NCBI GenBank assembly: GCA_041300525.1
Contig: JBGLNJ010000001.1
Coordinates: 992,001-1,056,000, forward strand
Direction: 5' to 3'
Origin: JBGLNJ01 sp041300525
GTDB lineage: Bacteria; Chloroflexota; Anaerolineae; Fen-1058
DNA length: 64,000 nt
The position numbers and the translations under genes were made by a program. A model generated the notes under the pieces. That model was not told the origin of the DNA. It saw only the letters and a list, made by a program, of their open reading frames with translations, and ran no database searches. This document shows positions 58,435 through 64,000 of the stretch, in pieces. Numbering within the stretch: position 1 is the stretch's first letter; every line of letters starts with the position of its first letter.

Positions 58435-58788
58435 GTGAAAAGCAAGGGCACAGCCAACGCAAACAGGAAAATCATCCCAGACGACATCAAGAAGCAGGCC
58501 GATGAAATCGTCCGCAATTTCAACGCGACGGTCATCAAGAACGCGGACTGTTGCTATGTCGCGCGCTTCAGGGGCAACTATCTGTACCTGGATCGCATCG
58601 AGTATGGCCGGCTCGGCCCTATATGCCGCTTGAAATTCACCGGCGACCTGACCAAGTGGGAGTTTGCCATCTTCAAGTACAGCGACGAGGTCTATGATCC
58701 AGAAGAATGGTTCTTCCCTGGTTCCCACTATGTAGACGGGACGATCGAAGGCGCGATGCGAGCGGGACGGGAAGCGTATCCATTCTGA
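58435..58788 (+). CDS. Conserved hypothetical protein (117 residues)
   Basis: GTG 58435 (MKSKGTANANRKIIPDDIKK) with GAGGTG upstream; the longer in-frame start at 58366 lacks a ribosome site. Contains QADEIVRNFNATVIKNADCC, YVARFRGNYLYLDRIEYG, LGPICRLKFTGDLTKWEFAI, FKYSDEVYDPEEWFFPG and VDGTIEGAMRAGREAYPF. I have the impression that similar proteins occur as stand-alone genes in many bacteria and archaea; no function known. Confidence 0.7.
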   Translation: MKSKGTANANRKIIPDDIKKQADEIVRNFNATVIKNADCCYVARFRGNYLYLDRIEYGRLGPICRLKFTGDLTKWEFAIFKYSDEVYDPEEWFFPGSHYVDGTIEGAMRAGREAYPF

Positions 58789-58794
58789 TCCCCT

Positions 58795-60075
58795 TCATTT
58801 CGATTCGGGCGCAAACCCAATCGCCTCTTGCTCCAACTTGATCTCGCGCTCCAGCATGTGCGTGATGAGCGGTTGCATGTCAGTTAACCGCGGGTTGAGT
58901 AACAATCGCCTCAAGTTCTTTTCGTCGGCCCTCGTGAGTGGCTTGCCCCACTGCGCGTGCGCGTCGAGCGTGGGAACATCCATGCGATACGGCATGAAGC
59001 GCGGGCTGATCCGCCGCAGTTGAGCCAGGATGTTCAGCCCGCCATAGTCAAGATCAGCCCAGACGAGCAGCGGTACACTCTCTGGCACGGACTGCGCGAG
59101 GCAGTGCAGCAAATGACGACAAGCCGGAGATGGGTTGCCCCACAGGCAAATCGCCGCCAGGTCATCGCCTTTGTGACGAATCGTCTCGTAAAACGTGGTT
59201 TGATTTTCCACACACACCACGCGCACTGTGTTCACCTCGACGTGTTGCACTCGCGCCGCCTGCGCCGCCGGCAATCCCACCGATGGATAAAACTCGCCGA
59301 GCGTTAACACCTGCCCGGCTTCGTCTACCAATCGCCATGCGCCGTACAGATAGAGATGCCCTGGATTGGCGACCAACCCCAACTCGCGCAGCGTCTCATC
59401 GTCCGCCAAGTCGGCCCACTCGGGCTGATGACGGCGCGCCAGCGTCACCAGCGCGCCTTTGAGCCACTCGAAGCGTTTGCTATCGTTGAATACGTGTACG
59501 CTGAAAACGCGGTAGGGTGTCTCCTCACGCACAACGTCGAGCGCAGCCAGCGCCGTCAAGAGATCGCGACTATAGTCCTCATCGGTCAAACTGAACGGCG
59601 TAGGCGATTTGCCCTCCTTCAATTGCGCCAGCGTCCATTCGACCGCACGCAGTTTCCAATCGCCGAACCGAAAACGTTCAGCCAACAGCAGATCGCGCAA
59701 TCGCGCGCGCCGCGCGGCCACCGGCACGCGGTCTAGCCATGTGAACAAGTCATCCGCGCGCCCTGCGTCAGGAGCAAGCGTCACCGATTCGAGCAAATGT
59801 CCTTCTTCGCCACGCAGCCATGCCAATCGGACATGGCCCAGTTTTTCCAGCGCAGCGAGTTGCTCGTTGGCGATCAGGCGCGCGTTGGGGTCAACCTGGC
59901 TGTGATAGCCAGGCAGTGTCATCGAGTGGACATCACAGCGGATGGCGCGGCGACGGCCCTCTCCCCCTTCCCCGCTCCCCTGGGGCGAGGGGAGATCGCG
60001 CCGCTCGTAAATGTCCAACAGCGCACTGAGGACAACATTTACATCTGGGGAGGGGACAAAAGATAAAGTGGGCAT
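58795..60075 (-). CDS. jetD: Wadjet anti-plasmid system nuclease subunit JetD (DUF3322/DUF2220)
   Basis: 426 residues. N-terminal DUF3322-like domain (~50-260; WLDRVPVAARRARLRDLL), then a DUF2220 Toprim-like nuclease domain: VVCVENQTTFYETI with the conserved Glu, and LLVWADLDYGGLNILAQL with the DxD pair. In complete Wadjet systems JetD cuts plasmid DNA loops made by the JetABC SMC complex. Residues ~28-47 (DLPSPQGSGEGGEGRRRAIR) come from a C-rich palindromic repeat inserted in frame. Just after it on the same strand is only a partial jetC. Confidence 0.88.
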   Translation of the reverse strand: MPTLSFVPSPDVNVVLSALLDIYERRDLPSPQGSGEGGEGRRRAIRCDVHSMTLPGYHSQVDPNARLIANEQLAALEKLGHVRLAWLRGEEGHLLESVTLAPDAGRADDLFTWLDRVPVAARRARLRDLLLAERFRFGDWKLRAVEWTLAQLKEGKSPTPFSLTDEDYSRDLLTALAALDVVREETPYRVFSVHVFNDSKRFEWLKGALVTLARRHQPEWADLADDETLRELGLVANPGHLYLYGAWRLVDEAGQVLTLGEFYPSVGLPAAQAARVQHVEVNTVRVVCVENQTTFYETIRHKGDDLAAICLWGNPSPACRHLLHCLAQSVPESVPLLVWADLDYGGLNILAQLRRISPRFMPYRMDVPTLDAHAQWGKPLTRADEKNLRRLLLNPRLTDMQPLITHMLEREIKLEQEAIGFAPESK

Positions 60076-60091
60076 ATTTACGTATCACGCA

Positions 60092-61036
60092 TTACGTTTC
60101 ACGCTTGTCCAATTCCTTCACCATCTCTACCTTATCCATCTCGATCACAAACGAGTGATTGTTCTGCCGGACGACGGTGCGGACGCAATCCACGTAAGGC
60201 AGCAGTCCGGCGGCCTTGTCGGGCGGCGTGGCGAGCAACACTTGCAGGTGCGTGTCCACCATGAACTTTAAAGCGCTGGCCGTCCGCGCCGAGTCCATTT
60301 TGCTAAAGGCTTCGTCAAAGAGCGCCAGCCGAATCGTATCGGATGCGCGCGGCTGATTGAGCCGATAGGCTTGCGCGAACGATGCCGCCATCGCCACGTA
60401 AAACGGCGTGGTGGTTTCGCCGCCCGACTTTTTGGCGTTGATCTGGCTGAGCAGCGCGTGATCGCCGTTGGGATAGTGAACGCGAATGTCGTATTGCAGG
60501 TAATTGCGATAGTCCTGCAACTCGCGCAGTTCCGTCGCTGCGTCATCAGTCTGTCCCTTCGTCAATCGCTCAAATAGCAAATCCCAGCCCGGCTGGTGCT
60601 TCTGTCGAAAACCAGAGTCAGCCAGCGAGTCGCCCAACGCGCTCTGGCTGTCCATGAGCATCTCGTAGACAGGTCGAAGTGAGGATTCGGGATGCGCGAT
60701 GAACTCGAAGCGCTCGCCGCCAAAGCGCAGGGCCGCCAGCGTCGTGTTAAGATGCCCAAGCTGCTGGCGTGCGTCTTCAATTTGCTCGCGCAGGCGATGG
60801 ATAAAATTCTCCACCAGTTCTTGCTCGGCCAGCTTGCGCTGCGCGGCGATGCGTTCCTCGTACTGCGGCAACTCGGATTGCATATACTTGTCCCGCTCGC
60901 GGATGTAGCGCGCGGCGTCCTCGTCCTCGTCGTAGCCGAAATCGTATTTGAGGCTGTAGGCTTGCTTGGCCTCGCGCAGGCGGTCGCGGCTGCGGGCTTC
61001 GGCGGTCTGATAGTCGCCCTCGTAGCGTGCGGCGTT
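60092..61036 (-). pseudogene. jetC: 3' fragment of jetC (SMC-like ATPase of the Wadjet system)
   Basis: 315 codons in frame from the junction at 61036 (ARYEGDYQTAEARSRDRLRE) to the stop at 60092; first usable start ATG 60883. Coiled-coil end (YEERIAAQRKLAEQELVENF), ABC signature region SGGETTTPFYVAMAASFA and Walker B RLALFDEAFSKMD are present. The N-terminal Walker A, most of the coiled coil, and the jetA and jetB genes are absent. The upstream sequence switches abruptly to the AOR 2 coding sequence. Confidence 0.85.
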
Positions 61037-63158
61037 TTAGTTCCTTTAGCTTTTCGATCTTGGGCACGCCGTCGTTCGTCCAGCCGCGCCGCTTGTAAAC
61101 AGCGTCGGCCAGCCGCTGGTACTCGGCTTCGCGGAAGGCGCGCAGCGCGGCCATCTTTTCCTCGGTCGTCTTGCCGGCGGGGTCGTAGCCCACTTTTTCT
61201 CGCAACTGCTTGTCGTAGCGCTCGGCGCGCGACTCGTACTCTTCCTTCGTCACCGGGCCAACGGAGCGATACGGAATCGCATCGTGCTCGCGACGGCCAA
61301 AGCCCATCTTGAGACTAAAGACTCGCTGAAAGTTATAGACGCGCTCCGACATGAAAATCAAGTCTTCTTTAGTCACTTGCCGTCCGGTGACCCCGGTAAA
61401 ATATCGGACATAGTTGTCCACATGCTCGGGCACTTTGGCGGCTTCCTTTTCCAACTTGTTGCTTTCCGGTTCTACGTCGTTCCAGATCACTTTGCACAGG
61501 CCGTTGAGGCCGAACCAGGTTCGCCACATGGGGAAATAGTGCAACGCCTCGGCCTTGTCCTCAAAAGTCGGAATCCGGTTGTGAACCATGTCCATAAAGA
61601 TGAGCCAGGCTTCGTCGTGCTGCGGGCCTTTGAGGGTGAGCCCATACCCGCCCTGCATCGCCAACGACTCTTTGGTGATGTACTCCGAGTATTCCATCCC
61701 TTTGGCTTCCATGCCGATATCTTGCAGAAAGTTGTGATCGCCGCCGTACTCTTTGGCAAAGACCGCTTTCATCCGGCGGATGCCCAGGCCAAAGATGCGC
61801 CCAAAGCCTTCGCCTCGAGCGGTCTGGTGCAGCAACTCGGCGGCCGCTTCGGCATTGCCGAATTTCAACTCCAGCCCGCCCGTGATCTCCTTGTTCAAGA
61901 TGCCCGCTTCATAGCACTCCATCACAAAGGCCATCCCCGTGCCAAAAGTGATGGTGTCCAGGCCGTACGTATCGCAATAGTAGTTGAACTCGCCGACCCA
62001 GTGCGGGTCAAAGACGCCAATGTTGGAACCGCAAGCGGCGATAGTTTCATACTCGGGGCCATCCACGGTGACGATTTGGCCCTGGTAGGGGCCGGTGCGC
62101 AGCTCAAAGCCATCCAACCCTTTGGAGCAAGCCATGGTGCAGCCGTACCAGCAGCCATCCACCGTTGACTGGGTAAATGACTTTAGATACCAGTCGGAGT
62201 ATAGCTGCTTGGCCTCCGGGTGAGAGCCATATTTGTAGTTAAGCGTCGGCAGCAGATCCGTCACGTCCATGATCTCCACCAGGTGCGCCGTGCCGACGGT
62301 GCGCATGTGGCATTGGAGGTGATCCAGGTCGTGCATCTCGCGGTGGATTTTGAGGCCGGCTTTCCTCACCTGCTCGCCATCGTCCGGATGGTTGGATTCC
62401 GAGTTGACGCCGGACTTTTTCACCACGAGCGCCTTGATCCTTTTGTTTCGAAAGACCGTGCCGATGCCGCCCCGCCCGGCCTGCTTGAGCCGAATTCGCT
62501 GGCGGCGCAAGTCGTACCAGCTAAAGTTGAGGCAGCCAAAGAGGGCATGATCCGCGCCCACGCCGGCGCTGACGCTCGAGATGTCCCGCTTCTCCGCGTC
62601 GCCCTCGGCAAACATCGCCAGCACTTCTTCTCCCACCGGATAGCTATCGGTGGACGCTCCCGGCGCTTCCTCGATAGTGATGCGGCCCTTGTTGCCGTCA
62701 ATGAAAACGATCACGTCGTCTTTCGCCTTGCCCTGAATCTCGATGGCATCCCAGCCGGCGAACTTTAATAGTGATCCAAAGTAACCGCCCACATTGCTAT
62801 CTACCACCGTGCTAGTTGTCGGAGAGATGCTGACACATAGCGACTTGCCGGAGCCGGGAACGTTGGTCGTCCCGCCCAGCGGGCCGGAGGCGATGATGAT
62901 CTCATTCTCCGGGCTGTCCCATTGGGTCTTGGGCGAGACGGCGTTCCACAGATACCACAGGCCAAAGCCGCGCCCGCCGATAAAGATTTCCTTCATCTGA
63001 TCGGTGACCGGCTTGGCCTCGATGGTATTGCTGTCGAGATTGATGTATAGCGTTTTGTTCGAGTACCCCTTGACCACCTGTGATGGAGTATAGTTATATT
63101 CTGCCAGCACCTTGTGGGCGGCGCGCATTGCCTTCATCTTTTCAACATCAATGGCCAT
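60777..63158 (-). CDS. Aldehyde:ferredoxin oxidoreductase family protein (AOR 2), C-terminus replaced
   Basis: 793-codon frame; about residues 1-707 are AOR. N-terminal domain IGGRGFGLWYLWNAVSPKTQW, QAGRGGIGTVFRNKRIKALV; cluster ligands CWYGCTMAC (C-x3-C-x3-C) plus a later Cys (GLNGLCKVIW). At KLKELK (near 61036) the natural tail is cut and the frame runs through the jetC fragment as Arg-rich noise. Longer than AOR 1 and of a different subgroup, of the size seen for BamB-like or W-dependent reductases. Ferredoxin gene overlaps its start by 11 nt. Confidence 0.85.
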   Translation of the reverse strand: MAIDVEKMKAMRAAHKVLAEYNYTPSQVVKGYSNKTLYINLDSNTIEAKPVTDQMKEIFIGGRGFGLWYLWNAVSPKTQWDSPENEIIIASGPLGGTTNVPGSGKSLCVSISPTTSTVVDSNVGGYFGSLLKFAGWDAIEIQGKAKDDVIVFIDGNKGRITIEEAPGASTDSYPVGEEVLAMFAEGDAEKRDISSVSAGVGADHALFGCLNFSWYDLRRQRIRLKQAGRGGIGTVFRNKRIKALVVKKSGVNSESNHPDDGEQVRKAGLKIHREMHDLDHLQCHMRTVGTAHLVEIMDVTDLLPTLNYKYGSHPEAKQLYSDWYLKSFTQSTVDGCWYGCTMACSKGLDGFELRTGPYQGQIVTVDGPEYETIAACGSNIGVFDPHWVGEFNYYCDTYGLDTITFGTGMAFVMECYEAGILNKEITGGLELKFGNAEAAAELLHQTARGEGFGRIFGLGIRRMKAVFAKEYGGDHNFLQDIGMEAKGMEYSEYITKESLAMQGGYGLTLKGPQHDEAWLIFMDMVHNRIPTFEDKAEALHYFPMWRTWFGLNGLCKVIWNDVEPESNKLEKEAAKVPEHVDNYVRYFTGVTGRQVTKEDLIFMSERVYNFQRVFSLKMGFGRREHDAIPYRSVGPVTKEEYESRAERYDKQLREKVGYDPAGKTTEEKMAALRAFREAEYQRLADAVYKRRGWTNDGVPKIEKLKELKRRTLRGRLSDRRSPQPRPPARGQASLQPQIRFRLRRGRGRRALHPRAGQVYAIRVAAVRGTHRRAAQAGRARTGGEFYPSPARAN

Positions 63159-63612
63159 GGGAACCTTCTCCTGTCTTGAATCGAATCGAGCGGGTCACTT
63201 CTGTTACCTCAGGTGGGATTTCTGCCTCGGTCATATACAATGCATCCGTCGGGCAGATATCCACACACTTGCCGCACGCCAGGCACTTGAACGGGAGGGT
63301 ATCGTTCGGCGCAACGTACATCGTGAGCGTGGGACAAAAGCCCACGCAAGCCATACAGCCCGTGCAGTCCTGTTTCCGCAAGCGGACGATTCCATTCTTG
63401 GCGCGATACAGCGCCTGCGTTGGACAAACGGCGATACACTCTCCACACTGGCTGCAGAACTCTACCACAACATCTTCTTCCAACGCCGCCGGGACCGTGA
63501 CCCGGATAGCCGACTTGTCCCGGTCAATGACTTTGAAAAAGGTCTCGGCACAAGTCTGTTCGCACAATCCACAAGCCGTACAAAGTTCGGTTCGAACCGC
63601 TAAAACTTTCAT
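63148..63612 (-). CDS. Ferredoxin-type protein with four [4Fe-4S] motifs
   Basis: 154 residues from ATG 63612 after AGAGGAG; upstream in-frame codons are not needed. Four complete C-x2-C-x2-C-x3-C sets: CTACGLCEQTC, CSQCGECIAVC, CTGCMACVGFC, CLACGKCVDIC. Electron-transfer subunit for AOR 2, whose start codon lies within its last codons. Confidence 0.93.
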   Translation of the reverse strand: MKVLAVRTELCTACGLCEQTCAETFFKVIDRDKSAIRVTVPAALEEDVVVEFCSQCGECIAVCPTQALYRAKNGIVRLRKQDCTGCMACVGFCPTLTMYVAPNDTLPFKCLACGKCVDICPTDALYMTEAEIPPEVTEVTRSIRFKTGEGSHGH

Positions 63613-63662
63613 CGTTTCTCCTCTTGTTTTCAAGCTATAACGTCTTTCACGCGGGGCACAGA

Positions 63663-63887
63663 TCATCCCCCACCGATCACAGCGAGCAGTCTGACTACAT
63701 CGCCGTCTTGCACCACGTAATCCTTTGCCTGTTGCGCGTCGTTGACCAATACCAACGCAATGATCTCTGGCGGGATGCCGAGCGCCGTCATCGTCTCGCG
63801 CACCGTGCGCCCGGCGTCCACGGCGACCTCAGCTTGCCCGCCGATATAACTCTTGAGTGTGCCAATAGGCCTGATTCGCGCCGACAT
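63663..63887 (-). CDS. MoaD/ThiS-like sulfur carrier with Gly-Gly end
   Basis: 74 residues ending GDVVRLLAVIGGG, the functional diglycine. Beta-grasp pattern (IRPIGTLKSYIGG, RTVRETMTALGIPPEIIALVLVND). First gene of the AOR 2 operon on the minus strand, mirroring the MoaD-like gene near AOR 1. Confidence 0.88.
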   Translation of the reverse strand: MSARIRPIGTLKSYIGGQAEVAVDAGRTVRETMTALGIPPEIIALVLVNDAQQAKDYVVQDGDVVRLLAVIGGG

Positions 63888-63961
63888 AGTTCAGAGGCCC
63901 GAAATCGGAGATCGGAGGTCAGAGGTCGGGAAGCTCACGCCCTCCAATCTCCAATATCTGG
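63888..63961. other. Short GGAGRTCGGAG direct repeats between genes
   Basis: Intergenic, with CGGAGATCGGAGGTCAGAGG-like short repeats. No gene. Confidence 0.4.
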
Positions 63962-64000
63962 TCACAAAGCCGAAAGCCCCAGCCGAGAGAGCGTCTCAGG
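63962..64000 (-). CDS. C-terminal end of an unidentified gene (partial)
   Basis: Minus frame PETLSRLGLSAL then TGA (63962-63964), continuing beyond the right edge. Too short to identify; supported only by position upstream of the MoaD gene on the same strand. Confidence 0.3.
   Translation of the reverse strand, partial: PETLSRLGLSAL

Overview
The window looks like a chromosome segment from an anaerobic or facultative member of the Chloroflexota (Anaerolineae-like), probably from a metagenome assembly. This is inferred from gene content, not from a marker gene: high GC, tungsten-type aldehyde:ferredoxin oxidoreductases (AORs) with a dedicated radical SAM maturase, a Rex redox repressor, paired radical SAM/DUF2344 genes, SARP/LuxR and kinase-ATPase-TPR giant regulators, secreted proteins ending in an IYLPLVMR-type tail, and many short palindromic intergenic repeats. 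No rRNA and no CRISPR array were seen; there is one tRNA (Leu, CAG).

Layout. 1-6.9 kb (minus): envelope module with a TPR/zinc-ribbon membrane protein, a membrane-anchored solute-binding/vWA hybrid, a four-helix membrane protein, an MFS transporter, a 51-residue Cys/Trp protein, a second anchored solute-binding protein and PspA. 7-9.2 kb: MBL-fold hydrolase, MaoC-like hydratase, GNAT acetyltransferase. 9.3-14.4 kb: a 1273-residue Ser/Thr kinase-ATPase-TPR-LytR_C protein coupled to a GAF histidine kinase. 14.6-17.4 kb (plus): B12-binding-type radical SAM protein and its DUF2344 partner. 17.6-22.4 kb (minus): transposase remnant, then a catabolic-looking set (M24-like, UroD-like, two creatininases, a 5'-truncated aspartoacylase). 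22.7-30.7 kb: secreted repeat protein, a giant SARP regulator, and divergent surface/secreted genes behind two copies of a SARP-type operator. 30.7-32.8 kb: mreB, rex, secG. 33.5-37.5 kb: AOR, W-cofactor radical SAM maturase and two MoaD-like proteins. 37.7-40.0 kb: peptide-binding protein, tRNA-Leu, FtsB/DivIC-like gene. 40.2-51.0 kb: a signalling/secretion block whose sensor kinase gene is split between the two ends of the block in opposite orientations, as a 10.1-kb inversion would produce. 51.0-55.8 kb: sugar ABC operon (LacI, binding protein, two permeases) whose ATPase gene is cut short by a SapC fragment. 55.8-58.8 kb: ComEC fragment, an inverted-repeat element and small uncharacterised genes. 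58.8-61.0 kb: JetD plus the C-terminal part of JetC (Wadjet anti-plasmid system). 61.0-63.9 kb: second AOR set (AOR, 4x[4Fe-4S] ferredoxin, MoaD).

Two themes stand out. First, genome rearrangement: the split kinase, SapC/ABC, JetC/AOR, ComEC, aminopropyltransferase-like and aspartoacylase fragments and a transposase remnant, together with four short inverted-repeat elements, two of which have clear target-site duplications. Second, regulation readable from sequence: consensus sigma70-type promoters, a LacI operator inside a promoter spacer, SARP direct repeats 11 bp apart ending 8 bp before the -10 box, and a promoter-terminator leader ahead of the first AOR gene. The best candidates for under-described biology are the SARP-controlled surface-protein locus, the solute-binding/vWA/PspA envelope module and the AOR set with an extended MoaD-like protein lacking Gly-Gly.
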